In this document: positions 8,985 through 18,514 of the stretch, piece after piece
How positions within the stretch are numbered: the first letter of the stretch is position 1
How the letters are laid out: the number at the start of each line of letters is the position of its first letter
Source of the DNA: JAFGAS01 sp963809875
GTDB taxonomy: Bacteria; Desulfobacterota; Zymogenia; Zymogenales; Zymogenaceae
DNA: 64,000 nt
NCBI GenBank assembly: GCA_963809875.1
Contig: CAWELC010000005.1
Span: forward strand, 496,001-560,000
Reading direction: 5' to 3'
Translations under genes and position numbers: made by a program
Notes under the pieces: generated by a model
Databases searched by the model: none
What the model was told of the DNA's origin: nothing
The model's input: the letters and a program-made list of their open reading frames with translations, nothing else

Positions 8985-11429
8985 CTATCCGATACCTACC
9001 AGGGAAAGCCTGCCGGAAAAGCGCGCAAGCAATATCTCCCGGCTGATCCGGTGGGCGGGATCGGCGAGCGTTGGGTCTCTTTCGAGGAGTCGCTCGGCCT
9101 CCTTTCGAGCGGTAAGGAGCGTGGAATAGTCCCGCGTGAGGTCTACCGTCCGAAATGCGGGCAGACCCGACTGCCTGGTCCCCATGAACTCGCCCGGTCC
9201 GCGGATCTTGAGGTCTTCCTCGGCGATCACAAATCCGTCGGTGGTCTTGACCATTATTTCCAGACGCCGCGCGGCGTCCTCGGAGCGGGCGAAATCCGCC
9301 AGGAGTATGCAGAAGGAGCGGTCGGTGCCCCGGCCCACGCGGCCGCGCAGCTGGTGGAGCTGGGAAAGGCCGTAACGCTCGGCGTGCTCGATGACCATCA
9401 CCGTGGCGTTGGGCACGTCCACGCCGACCTCTACGACCGTCGTCGAGACCAGGATGTTGATCTCGCCGCGGGAAAAGGCCCCCATGATCTCTTCTTTTTG
9501 GGCCCCCTTCATCCTCCCGGTGATCAGTCCAACCCGGTATTCGGAAAATACCTTTGTCAGCTCGTCGGCCATCCGAACCGCATCCTTCAGGGGAAGCGAC
9601 TCGGACTCCTCGACGAGGGGGTAGACGAAAAAGGCCTGCCGCCCTCCCGCAACCTCTTCCCGGATTATCTCATACACGCGATCCCTCTTGTCCTCAGACA
9701 GAAGGAGTGTCTCGGGAGGGACGCGGCCGGGGGGCATCTCATCGATTACGCTCAGGTCCAGGTCGCCGTAAACGGTGAGCGCGAGCGTCCGCGGGATGGG
9801 GGTGGCCGTCATGACGATCATCTCGGGTGCCTGCCCCTTGGCCTTGAGCGCGCCTCGCTGAAGCACCCCGAATCGATGCTGCTCGTCGATAACCACCAGC
9901 CCCAGGTCGAGAAAGTTTACCCCCTCGGAAATGAGGGCGTGAGTCCCGAAGAGGACGGAGATCCCCCCGTCCTCGATCCCCGAGAGTATCTCACGGCGCT
10001 GGGCGCCCTTTACCGACGACGTGAGGAGAGCCGAGCGGACGCCCACCGCATCGAGCATCGGGGAGAGGTTTCTGTAGTGCTGCTCGGCCAGGATCTCGGT
10101 CGGCGCCATGAGCGCTGCCTGGGCATTCTCCTCCACGGCGATGAGTGCCGCCGCACAGGCCACCACGGTCTTGCCGCAGCCGACGTCCCCCTGGACGAGG
10201 CGGTGAGTGGGATGGGGGGCACGCATATCGGCGACGACCTCTCCCAGGACCCGGCTCTGGGCGGCGGTCAGAGGAAACGGGAGGCCCCGCAGAAAGGAAT
10301 CCATGATCTTCCCTTCGGCCTGATAGCTCCTGCCCGGGGATTTTATGATGTTTCTCTTTCTCAACAGGAGTCCGAGCTCCAGGATGAAGAGCTCGTCCAT
10401 CGCCAGCGTCCTGACGGGCGGATACGACCCGTCGGAGAGGGCGGGCTCGACATCCTTCGGATCATGGATATGCCGGATCGCTTCGCTCACCGGCATGAGG
10501 CCGAGGCGCTCCCTGATCTCCCGGGGTACCCCGTCGGGCAGGAGCGACCCGTATGTATCCAGCGCATTCCTCACGATCGAGTCCATCGATTTGAGGCTGA
10601 TCCCCTCGGTGAGGGGATAGCGGGGGATGAGGCGACCTTGATACTCTTCCGATTCTTCCCACCGCTCCACGTCCGGGTGCGCCATGCTCTTCTTGAAGTT
10701 GTACTCCGAGACAACTCCCCTCACGAGGAGCTTCGCGCCGTTCTTGAACCTCCCCTGCATATAGGGGGCATTGAACCAGACCAGCGTCATCATGTCGCGG
10801 CCGTCGGACACGATGAGCTCGTAGAGGCGCTTACGCGTTCTGCGCGAATAGCGGTTCCCCCCGGCGACCACCTCCACGATAAGTGCTCCCTGCTGCCGGT
10901 GGGCCAGGTCCCTGATCGTGTTGAGCCTGCGCACGTCGATGTAATAGCGGGGGATGAGAAAGAGGAGGTCTTCAACCGTCTCGATGCCGCGCTTTCTCAG
11001 GAGCTCGCCCCTCCGCGGACCAACACCCTTGACGTATTCGACAGGGGTGGCGAGTTTGGCGAGGGAAGCCGTCAGATCGGCGGGGCCTCCGGGAGGCTTA
11101 GCCCGGGCGTCTGGACTACCCGTCCCGGCGTCGGAGATCATCTTCTTGAGGAGAGAGAGCGCGCGTGCGACGGCCTGACGCTTCTGTTCGTCCGGGAGCT
11201 CGTCAAATCCGCCGAGCAGTGACTCCAGCCCGTCCACCTCCGACGCCCACGTGCCGTAGTCGGGAGCCTCGCGCATCCGGGCGATGATTTGACGGGACGT
11301 GGTCGAAAATCCGGTGAGTCGAAAGAGGAGGGCAAAGTCCCCCTTGGCCGCGTATTCGAGGGGTCTGGCGAGGAGGGCGGCCAGCGCAGCCGTTGTCTCA
11401 CGGGACGTCATGGACGGCGCCTTTTCCAT
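8985..11429 (-). CDS. recG: ATP-dependent DNA helicase RecG
   Basis: Superfamily 2 helicase of 814 residues that remodels stalled replication forks and branched recombination intermediates. Visible are the N-terminal wedge/OB domain (TPVEYVKGVGPRRGELLRK), Walker A GDVGCGKTVVA, Walker B DEQHRFGVLQR, motif III TATPIPRTLALT, and motifs V-VI ending QLRGRVGRG. The C-terminus matches the RecG tail (ERDPTLADP, then LLARF). Length is slightly above the usual 690-780 because of an N-terminal extension of about 110 residues, as in several Desulfobacterota and Geobacter RecG proteins. It stands alone on the minus strand. Confidence 0.97.
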   Translation of the reverse strand: MEKAPSMTSRETTAALAALLARPLEYAAKGDFALLFRLTGFSTTSRQIIARMREAPDYGTWASEVDGLESLLGGFDELPDEQKRQAVARALSLLKKMISDAGTGSPDARAKPPGGPADLTASLAKLATPVEYVKGVGPRRGELLRKRGIETVEDLLFLIPRYYIDVRRLNTIRDLAHRQQGALIVEVVAGGNRYSRRTRKRLYELIVSDGRDMMTLVWFNAPYMQGRFKNGAKLLVRGVVSEYNFKKSMAHPDVERWEESEEYQGRLIPRYPLTEGISLKSMDSIVRNALDTYGSLLPDGVPREIRERLGLMPVSEAIRHIHDPKDVEPALSDGSYPPVRTLAMDELFILELGLLLRKRNIIKSPGRSYQAEGKIMDSFLRGLPFPLTAAQSRVLGEVVADMRAPHPTHRLVQGDVGCGKTVVACAAALIAVEENAQAALMAPTEILAEQHYRNLSPMLDAVGVRSALLTSSVKGAQRREILSGIEDGGISVLFGTHALISEGVNFLDLGLVVIDEQHRFGVLQRGALKAKGQAPEMIVMTATPIPRTLALTVYGDLDLSVIDEMPPGRVPPETLLLSEDKRDRVYEIIREEVAGGRQAFFVYPLVEESESLPLKDAVRMADELTKVFSEYRVGLITGRMKGAQKEEIMGAFSRGEINILVSTTVVEVGVDVPNATVMVIEHAERYGLSQLHQLRGRVGRGTDRSFCILLADFARSEDAARRLEIMVKTTDGFVIAEEDLKIRGPGEFMGTRQSGLPAFRTVDLTRDYSTLLTARKEAERLLERDPTLADPAHRISREILLARFSGRLSLVGIG

Positions 11430-11515
11430 GTATGAAGTCTACTCGATATTCATGCGGATTAAAAGCACTTTTTAATGCCTTGACAAGATAATGGCGGCGA
11501 TTTAGTATCGAGAGT

Positions 11516-12553
11516 ATGGAATATCTCGAGGTCCGCGGCGTTTCGAGGCGCTTCGAAGACGTCGTCGCCGTCAGGTCGGTTGATCTTCTTGCCGCGAAGG
11601 GCTCGATTACGGTAATCCTGGGCCCGTCCGGCTGCGGAAAGTCGACGCTCCTGCGAATGATCGCCGGGATAGAGGCGCCCGATAAGGGGAGGATACATCT
11701 TTCGGGGCGTGATATCACGGACTCCCCGCCAAAGGACCGCAACATCGCCATGGTGTTTCAGGATTATGCCCTCTACCCCCACATGACCGCCGAGAAGAAC
11801 ATGACCTTCGGATTGACCGTGCGGGGGGTGCCGAGGAAAGAGGCACAAAAGCGGGCGGCGCGGGCCGCGCGCCTCCTGGGAATTGAGGGCCTGCTCGGCA
11901 AGAAGCCGGCGGCCCTTTCGGGCGGTGAGCGTCAGCGGGTCGCCGTCGGAAGGGCTATCGTCAAGGACCCGAGCCTCTTTCTGATGGATGAACCGTTGAG
12001 CAATGTGGACGCGCAGTTCAAGTCCACCATGCGCATCGAGATCGCGCGCCTCATCCGCGACCTCGGGGGTACCATGATTTGGGTAACGCACGACCAGGTA
12101 GAGGCGATGACGATGGCCGACACCCTGGCCGTGATGAAAGACGGCGCGATCGAGGCGGTCGGCCGGCCGCGCGAGCTGTATGAGCACCCGCCCAATCTCT
12201 TCGTGGCCGGCTTTCTCGGAAGTCCCCCGATGAACATCGTTCCCGCGGGGTCGGCGCTGTACGGACGGCTTACGGATAACCGGCTCGGCGCCGGTGACGG
12301 CCGCGTTATCGGCGTGCGTCCTGAGGATATCCTTGTCGGGAAGAGAGAGTTTGAGGCGGCCGTCATCTTTTGCGAAGAGCTCGGTTTTGAGAGCCGCCTC
12401 ACGCTCGAGGTCGCCGAAGGGTCCCGGCGTTTCAACCTCTGGGCGCGGGTAGCCGGCAATCCACCGCACGTCGGCCGGACGGTCCGGTTTTCCATCGATA
12501 GACGTCGACTGCACTTCTTCGACAGGATCACCGGGCGGAGGCTGGAGACATGA
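11516..12553 (+). CDS. ABC transporter ATP-binding protein (MalK/UgpC-like)
   Basis: ATPase of 345 residues. Walker A GPSGCGKST, Q-loop MVFQDYALYPHM, signature LSGGERQR, Walker B LFLMDEP and H-loop WVTHDQ are all intact, so it should be active. The C-terminal 100 residues (from NIVPAGSAL, with GVRPEDI) form a TOBE domain as in sugar, glycerol-phosphate or polyamine importers. No permease or binding protein lies nearby, which is unusual; it may serve a transporter encoded elsewhere. Its stop overlaps the start of the TonB-like gene (ATGA). Confidence 0.9.
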   Translation: MEYLEVRGVSRRFEDVVAVRSVDLLAAKGSITVILGPSGCGKSTLLRMIAGIEAPDKGRIHLSGRDITDSPPKDRNIAMVFQDYALYPHMTAEKNMTFGLTVRGVPRKEAQKRAARAARLLGIEGLLGKKPAALSGGERQRVAVGRAIVKDPSLFLMDEPLSNVDAQFKSTMRIEIARLIRDLGGTMIWVTHDQVEAMTMADTLAVMKDGAIEAVGRPRELYEHPPNLFVAGFLGSPPMNIVPAGSALYGRLTDNRLGAGDGRVIGVRPEDILVGKREFEAAVIFCEELGFESRLTLEVAEGSRRFNLWARVAGNPPHVGRTVRFSIDRRRLHFFDRITGRRLET

Positions 12554-13191
12554 ATCGGACTGCCCGGCGCCGACACTTCGTCTTCTTTTCCGCTTCCCTT
12601 GTCGTCCACGTCCTGCTTGTCGTGACGCTGGTTGGACTGCTTGTTATCGTTCCGTACGTGCCGTCGACCGATTTGGGCCGCCCGCTCGTGGTTTCGCTCG
12701 ACCAGGGGGAACAGACCGGCTCCCCTCCCGACCGGATGGAGACCCGGGAAAAAGTCGCGGCTAATGACAAGAAGCCTATCCGTACGGAGGACTCGGGGCC
12801 GAAAGTGACGGGAGAAGAGTCGGACGCGGAGGATATCGTCGGAGGAGGGAACTCGCCCGGAGTGGCCGGCTCAGTGGGCAAGGTGAATGGGGACGAGATG
12901 ACGGCGTTGACAGACTACGTCCGCGCCGTCCGCGCGCGGATCGAGCGGCACAAACGGTATCCGCCGACGGCGGCGCGGGACAACGTCGAGGGGACCGTCA
13001 CGGTCTCGTTTCTTATCGAGCGCCGCGGCGCCGTATTGGACAAAAGGATCGACGCAGGCTCCGGCTCCCCGCTGCTGGACGCGGCTGCCCTGTCGGCCGT
13101 GGCCGACTCGTCTCCCTTTCCCCCGTTTCCCGACGAGATGGATCGGGAAACGCTCCGCCTGAGGCTCCCCATAAACTATAAAGCGCGATAA
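12550..13191 (+). CDS. TonB-family energy transducer
   Basis: Protein of 213 residues: a short cytoplasmic start, one membrane helix (VVHVLLVVTLVGLLVIVPYV, residues about 18-37), a low-complexity charged periplasmic linker and a C-terminal TonB domain from about residue 125 (YVRAVRARIERHKRYPPTA, then GTVTVSFLIERRG). TonB proteins transmit proton-motive energy from ExbBD to outer-membrane receptors. The coupling by ATGA overlap to an ABC ATPase, without ExbB/D, is odd. TolA-like use is an alternative. Confidence 0.85.
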   Translation: MNRTARRRHFVFFSASLVVHVLLVVTLVGLLVIVPYVPSTDLGRPLVVSLDQGEQTGSPPDRMETREKVAANDKKPIRTEDSGPKVTGEESDAEDIVGGGNSPGVAGSVGKVNGDEMTALTDYVRAVRARIERHKRYPPTAARDNVEGTVTVSFLIERRGAVLDKRIDAGSGSPLLDAAALSAVADSSPFPPFPDEMDRETLRLRLPINYKAR

Positions 13192-13321
13192 GCCGTCGGC
13201 ACCGAGCCGACCGCTCCCCGCCCTGACGGCCCGGGTCGGCGGTGATTTGCTTTAAAAGGCGTCTAAGGCGCCGCCCCTGGGTCCCGAGGAGCTTGCCCTA
13301 TCTCGTCGGTCGGCGCTCCAG

Positions 13322-13364
13322 TTGACACGGGCGCTTTTCTCCCGTATAATATAAAATTAGCTAA
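13322..13364 (+). promoter_or_regulatory. sigma-70 promoter and possible DtxR autoregulatory site
   Basis: TTGACA (13322-13327), 17-base spacer, TATAAT (13345-13350): a consensus promoter. A perfect TTAGCTAA palindrome (13357-13364) falls at the transcription start, ahead of AAGGAG. It resembles half of a DtxR/IdeR-type box, so metal-dependent autoregulation is possible. Confidence 0.75.
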
Positions 13365-13378
13365 GGAGACCGACCTTA

Positions 13379-13927
13379 ATGCCGACGAAACCACGCCTCT
13401 CCCCGAGCATGGAAGACTACCTGGAGGCCGTTCACGGCCTGGTTGAGCAAAACCGAGTCGCCCGGGTCAGGGATATTGCCGAGATCCTCGGCGTGACAAT
13501 GCCGTCCGTAACGGGGGCGCTCAGGAAGCTCTCGAAGAACGGGCTGGTCAACTACGACCCGCACGAGGTGATCACCCTGACGGCCGAGGGCGAGGGCGTG
13601 GCCAGAAAGCTTGCGCATACCCACCGGTCGATCGCGTCGTTCTTGACCGATGTGCTCAATATTCAATCCGAGATCGCCGAGAAGAACGCGTGCCGGATGG
13701 AGCACGCCATCGACGACGTCGTTCTGACGCGGCTTATACGATACATCGAGTTCGTCGGAAAATGCCCGGGGGCCGGGGCGCGTTTCTCGGAGCGGCTCGG
13801 CCGCTTTTGCACGGAGACGCCCGACCGCGAGACCTGTGAAGGATGCCTGGAGGACCGGCTGCGGGAACTGGAGGATCACGAGGACAAGAAAGAGATAAAG
13901 GTTGCGTCCCGGCCGGCAAAGACGTAA
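13379..13927 (+). CDS. DtxR-family metal-dependent transcriptional regulator
   Basis: Protein of 182 residues. The N-terminal winged helix (SMEDYLEAVHGLV, then GVTMPSVTGALRKLSKNGLV) is followed by the dimerisation/metal-binding domain with AHTHRSIASFLTDVL, EKNACRMEHAID and ARFIRYIEF-like residues in LIRYIEFVGKCP. The Cys-His-Glu set (NACRMEH) is the expected metal ligand region for iron- or manganese-responsive repressors. The C-terminus has a further cluster CTETPDRETCEGC, seen in some anaerobe members. No SH3 domain is present. No metal transporter is adjacent. Confidence 0.9.
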   Translation: MPTKPRLSPSMEDYLEAVHGLVEQNRVARVRDIAEILGVTMPSVTGALRKLSKNGLVNYDPHEVITLTAEGEGVARKLAHTHRSIASFLTDVLNIQSEIAEKNACRMEHAIDDVVLTRLIRYIEFVGKCPGAGARFSERLGRFCTETPDRETCEGCLEDRLRELEDHEDKKEIKVASRPAKT

Positions 13928-14092
13928 GAAGCGTCACACCCCGGGAGAAGCGGAAAAAGAAGGCTCGTCTCCTCCCTTTCGACGGTCCCGGGGGAGTCAT
14001 GACGGATTGACGCCGGTTGGCGTGCGCCGCGGCATCGGCCCCCTATACAGATTCGACCGATCTGATTCCAACGCGGGGATAGATAAAAAACG

Positions 14093-14122
14093 TTGACAAG
14101 AGGTCCTAAAAAGAGATATAAT
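14093..14122 (+). promoter_or_regulatory. sigma-70 promoter for structured RNA / PxxKW gene
   Basis: TTGACA (14093-14098), 18-base spacer and TATAAT (14117-14122). The next start codon is 328 bases downstream, so the promoter must produce a long leader or a separate RNA. Confidence 0.75.
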
Positions 14123-14128
14123 ATAAAA

Positions 14129-14374
14129 TTGAAACAAAATATCAGCTTTTCTGTATGCGGTGTCCTGAGCCCCACAGGTACGAAGCGTCTCCTCTCTATC
14201 GACTCTACGGGCGTTTCTGAGGGGATACGGGTGGTCGCCACGAAAAGGAATCTGCGTAACGATATCTGACGTTTTGTTTGTGGTTGTCACCGATCGGGGG
14301 ACATCCGTACACAGTAAGGCTGAGTTGTGGGTCTACGGAGGGATGGTTGAGCGGAGGCTTTGCCACCCTTTTTT
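14129..14374 (+). ncRNA. structured non-coding RNA, 6S-like fold
   Basis: From the strong promoter to an intrinsic terminator lie about 245 bases without a convincing ORF. The RNA folds as one long interrupted hairpin: CTGTATGCGGTGTCC (14151-14165) pairs with GGACATCCGTACACAG (14299-14314), with one mismatch and one bulge; inside, CCACA (14172-14176) pairs with TGTGG (14279-14283) and AAGCGTC (14183-14189) with GACGTTT (14268-14274). The 5' side of the open region starts CCTGAGCC, a motif also found there in 6S RNA. Size and architecture suit 6S RNA, but the sequence match is weak; another sRNA or a leader element is possible. Confidence 0.5.
14340..14374 (+). terminator. intrinsic terminator after structured RNA
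   Basis: GGGATGG (14340-14346) pairs with CCACCC (14363-14368) with a bulged A, enclosing GAGC/GCTT pairs, and is followed by six T residues. It separates the RNA from the PxxKW gene. Confidence 0.65.
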
Positions 14375-14449
14375 GTGTGCCGCCCTGCTGCAGTTCGGAC
14401 ATACCCCTTGTTTTGAGAATCCTTTCCACAGAGGAGGAATACCAAGACC

Positions 14450-14740
14450 ATGCACTGCACAACGATCAAAGACGGAACAGACTGCGTATTCATGTCCACT
14501 GCCGGCTGCAGCTTCAACGGAACGCGCTGCCACCCGATCGTCGAACACTGTGAGGGCTGTGCCCGTGTACAGGAATACCCCACGGGAAAATATTGCAGCG
14601 CCTCGCCGGACCCTTCCGTTAGATGGGTCAGGGGGCTCTGCAACATAGCCACCCATATCAAGAAGGAAGAGAAAGTGGAAGCCCTTAAGGTCAACCCGCT
14701 CAAGGCGTCCAAACGGGCGGCGGCCGGTCGGACTAAATAA
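14450..14740 (+). CDS. PxxKW family cysteine-rich protein
   Basis: Small cysteine-rich protein of 96 residues. Cysteines in the order CTTIKDGTDC, GCSFNGTRC, HCEGC, GKYC and LCNIATH, and a conserved end NPLKASKRAAAGR, match the PxxKW family known almost only from Desulfobacterota and relatives. The naming motif reads PSVRW here, so Lys is replaced by Arg. A metal or Fe-S site is likely; the function is unknown. GAGGAGG precedes the ATG. A GNRA-capped hairpin (AGCCGTC-GGAA-GACGGCT) follows the stop. Confidence 0.88.
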   Translation: MHCTTIKDGTDCVFMSTAGCSFNGTRCHPIVEHCEGCARVQEYPTGKYCSASPDPSVRWVRGLCNIATHIKKEEKVEALKVNPLKASKRAAAGRTK

Positions 14741-14844
14741 GGACGCGAGCCGTCGGAAGACGGCTGGACGTTTGAACAGAACCGTTCCCACCGCTCCATT
14801 GCTCTCTGTCTTACGCGGCGGGTCCGCATATAATGGAAGATGTC

Positions 14845-14875
14845 ACCGGCAAGCTCCACTTGCCGGTTTCTTTTT
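14845..14875 (+). terminator. intrinsic terminator
   Basis: ACCGGCAAG (14845-14853), loop CTCCA, CTTGCCGGT (14859-14867), then TTCTTTTT. It ends the transcript of the PxxKW gene about 100 bases after the stop codon. Confidence 0.85.
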
Positions 14876-15134
14876 ATGTCGAGAGGGCGACCTCTTCGGG
14901 GGCGCCCGGTTCGATTCGCCTCAGTCCCGCAAACCGCATCTTCACGCACTTCGGGCGCCGACGGACGGTGCAGGCTGCTCCTTGAGGCCTGCGCACGCGC
15001 CGCCGGTTATCCGCAGGCCGTCACCACGACGCGTCCGTTGACGCGCCGCATGTGCGGCCGGATCGGTCCGAAAAAAGCCTTGTCAAAACCGGCTTTTTGT
15101 GGTTATCTGGTTCCTCCACACTGGAGAGGAGCCC

Positions 15135-15983
15135 GTGACGCCTCGATACCCCGACCTCAAGAATTCTGTGGTCCTCTGCGTCGTCTTTCTCATCTTCCAG
15201 ATATACGTCTCGCTGTTTATGTCGGCCGTTGCCGGGAGCAAGGGCCTCATGGTTATGACAAGCGTCCTGGTACCGCCGCTGGTCATCCTGGGTATTACCG
15301 CCCGCATAAACAGGACGACGCTGGCCGCGACCCTCGACCGGGGCAGTGCGCGGCCCCGCACGCTTATCCCCCTGATCCTGATGACGATCTCGCTGGCCTT
15401 CGTTATTTCCGAGGTGGAAAACCTCGCTATCCGTTACCTGATTCCGGCCGACGTCTACCAGAGCTACCTCAAGCAATTTATGGATATATTCTTCTTTGAA
15501 AGGCCCGCCGACCTGGTGCTGGGGCTTGCCTCGATCGCCCTGATCGGCCCCTTTATGGAAGAGGCGGTCTTTCGCGGGGTGATTTACCGGGGACTATCAT
15601 CACACCGGGGACCGACATACGCCGTGATCGCGTCGTCACTGCTCTTCATGGTGATACACATCAACCCGCTTCAGTTTCCCGGGGCGCTGATACTGGGCCT
15701 CATTTATTCGAAAATGATCTCGCGGGGCTACCGAATCGCGGACACCTTTCTCGCCCACAGCCTCCACAACACAATATCACTTTTGTTTCTCTTCGGGGTC
15801 GTTACGCTTCCGGGGATGAACCCCTCTCCGAGCGGCGCCGTGGACCATGTATCGATCTGGATCGTGGCCGCAGCCCTCATCGTGTTCGGGGCGTGTTTCT
15901 CCGCGATCATGCGGTGGGCGCCCGGCGGAGATGGCGGCGGGCTACCCGCGAGCGGCTCGTCCCCGATGCCGCCTGATCGGTAA
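15135..15983 (+). CDS. CPBP family intramembrane metalloprotease
   Basis: Membrane protein of about 282 residues with about eight helices. CPBP motifs: GPFMEEAVFRGVIYRGL (EExxxR), FMVIHINPLQ (FxxxH) and FLAHSLHNTISL. The GTG at 15135 is preferred, as GGAGAGGAG lies directly before it; the frame is open to 15099. It shares family, but little sequence, with the CPBP gene at 6.5-7.2 kb. Substrate unknown. Confidence 0.88.
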   Translation: MTPRYPDLKNSVVLCVVFLIFQIYVSLFMSAVAGSKGLMVMTSVLVPPLVILGITARINRTTLAATLDRGSARPRTLIPLILMTISLAFVISEVENLAIRYLIPADVYQSYLKQFMDIFFFERPADLVLGLASIALIGPFMEEAVFRGVIYRGLSSHRGPTYAVIASSLLFMVIHINPLQFPGALILGLIYSKMISRGYRIADTFLAHSLHNTISLLFLFGVVTLPGMNPSPSGAVDHVSIWIVAAALIVFGACFSAIMRWAPGGDGGGLPASGSSPMPPDR

Positions 15984-16096
15984 ATATCGGCAAATAGGCG
16001 GGCCCGCTGCCCGGGCCGGCCGAACCGGCGTGCCGTTTATGCGTCGTAAGTCTATGTCGAAGACAGCATCCCAGAAACGAGTTTTGGAGGGAAGAA

Positions 16097-18491
16097 ATGA
16101 AAATCATTAAGATCTCCGCCTTGGTGGTCGTTTGCCTGGTAGTTGCGGCCTTTATCGCCTTTCAGGTCTTCTTCCGCCTCCCCCTGCCTTCCTATTCGGG
16201 AACCATCGAGGTTGCCGGGCTTTCGGCCCCGGTCGAGGTGCGGTTTGACGAGTTTGCCGTCCCTCATATCTTCGCCGAAAACGACCACGACCTCTTCTTC
16301 GCCCAGGGCTATATCACCGCCCGCGAGCGGATGTTCGAGATGGACGTGACGCGCCTGGCGGGGAGGGGCGAGCTCTCGACCCTCTTTGGGGACGTGACGC
16401 TGGGCAAGGACCGGTACCTCAAGACCGTCGGTTTCTACCGGATGGCGCGAGCCGAATACGCAGCGCTGCCGGGGTGGGTCAAAGACGTTATCCTTGCCTA
16501 CACCGAGGGAGTCAACGCCTACCTCAGCACGGCCAAGCATCTGCCCCGGGAGTACGCCGCCCTCGGCGCAAAGCCTCAGCCCTGGGCCCCGGAGGATACG
16601 GTCGTGGCGGCGATCCTCATGGGATATTCCCTGGAAACCTCCGTCGACGCCGATCTCTCGTTCTACCGGATCGGTGAGAAGATCGGCCCGGAGCGGCTGA
16701 AGTATCTCTTACCGTTATACCCCGATTTTGCCCCGACGATCTCGCCTGAAGGGGCGGCCGTCCCGTCACCGGGAGATCCGGCCGCGCTCGGTACCCTCTT
16801 TCCATCATCGGCTCGTCCCTGGTCGACCGACCCCTTCGGCAACGCCGCCGGCGGTATCGTCGGGAGCAGCTGGATGATCTTCGGGCCGTCACGGACTTCA
16901 ACGGGGGCCCCGGTATTTGCCGGCAGCCCCGACCTCGCTCCCGAGATCCCGTCAATCTTTTACCTGGCACACCTGGTCGGTGCGGGATATGACGTCATCG
17001 GCGGGCTCGGTGCCGGGCGCGCCGGGCATCGCCTCGCTCGGCTTCAACGGGCACATCGCCTGGTCGGCCATTGCCTCCCAGGTGGACTGCCTTGACTTTT
17101 TCGTCGAGAAGGTCAATCCCGAAAATCCCGAACCAGTACCTGACGGAAAACGGCTGGAAGGCGTTCGAGACCGTCGATGAGACCGTAAAGTACAAAGCGA
17201 AGGGCGGGATCAAGGAGGAAAAACTCGTCGTCAAGATCTCGCGGCACGGCCCCATCATCTCGCAGGTCGATTCGCGGGCCCCGGACAACTGCGCCCTGTC
17301 CTGGACGGGAAGCAACGGGAGCGGAGCGCTGGAAGGCTTCCTGAAGCTGGACAGGGTCAAGAACTTTAAGGAGTTCAGGGAAGCACTGGCCGGCGTGGCG
17401 CAGCCGGAGCTCGTGATCGGCTACGCGGACACGGACGGCAACATCGGCTATCAAAATATCGTCAAAGCGCCGATACGGGCGCAGGGCGACGGCATCCTGC
17501 CGGCCCCCGGGTGGGACGGCCAATACGACTGGGTCGGGATACGTGCCCTACGATGAGCTCCCGTACGATCTGAACCCCGCGGCGGGATACTTCGGCGGGT
17601 TCAATAACCTCGCCAAGCGGACGGACCTCGGGCTCAGCAATTTCTACTATTTCGAGCGCGCGCTCCGGTTTGCCGAGGTCATGAAGGACCGGAAGGATCC
17701 GCTGACCCCCGATGACGTGAGAAAGCTTCAGCTGGATACCGTCTCGGTCGTTGCCAAGCGCCTCGTGCCCTACGTGCTGGCGGTGGCCAAAAGCGACGAG
17801 GAGGTTTCAAAGTACGTCGCCCTCTTCGATGGGTGGGACTTCGACCTCGGCAAGGACAGCGCCGCCGCGGCCCTCTACGGCTCGTTCTACCTTCACCTTC
17901 TCACGAATACCTTTAAAGACGAGTTTCCCGATGATATCTGGGAAGAGTTGACGGACGCGGACATGGTCTATTTCGCCGACCAGGCGCTGGCAAAGCATAT
18001 CGGCGAAAACGATTTTGCCGCTCTTTGACGACTTGAACACAAAAGACGTCGTTGAGACGCGCGACGACGTCATCAGGAAGAGCGTCAAAGACGCCGTGGC
18101 CGAGCTGACCGACCGGCTGGGGGGCAATCCCGCCAAGTGGCGGTGGGGTAAAATCCACGAGATGACGTTTGCCCACCCGATGGGAGAGGCGCTGCCCTTC
18201 CTGAACCTGTCGCCCATTCCCATGAGCGGGGACTTCTTCACGATCGGCGCGGCCAACTGGGCCATCAAGAATCCCTACCGCATGACCTACGGCGGCTGCA
18301 TCCGGATGGTCGTCGACTTTTCCGACGTCGAGAAATCGACCATCATGAGCCCGCCGGGCCAGTCGGGCCTCTACCGCTCTCCCCATTACGCCGACCTGGT
18401 TTCCCGCTGGGTTTCCAACGAGCAGATCCCGATGCACTATCGCACGGCAAAGGAATTGAAGGACGTGCTGGTGCTGAAACCGGCCAAATAA
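16097..18491 (+). pseudogene. penicillin acylase (S45) family protein, multiple frameshifts
   Basis: N-terminal nucleophile amidohydrolase of the penicillin/AHL/cephalosporin acylase family. It has a signal anchor (ALVVVCLVVAAFIAFQVFF), the alpha-chain pattern (VPHIFAENDHDLFFAQGYIT), a Ser-Ser-Trp at about residue 257 (IVGSSWMIFGPSRTSTG) as candidate autocleavage and nucleophile site, and later GIASLGFNGHIAWSAIAS. The reading frame changes near 17015, 17125, 17537 and 18015; each piece continues the homology, and the C-terminus ends at 18491. No segment seems lost, so sequencing indels are as likely as true decay. GGAGGG lies ahead of the ATG. Confidence 0.8.
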
Positions 18492-18514
18492 GCGCGAGGC
18501 CGGAGAATAAAACA

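Noticed and set aside
9051..11222. Plus-strand open frame of 723 codons opposite recG
   Set aside because: Mirror frame of a conserved helicase gene; composition rich in Arg, Gly and His without domain signals.
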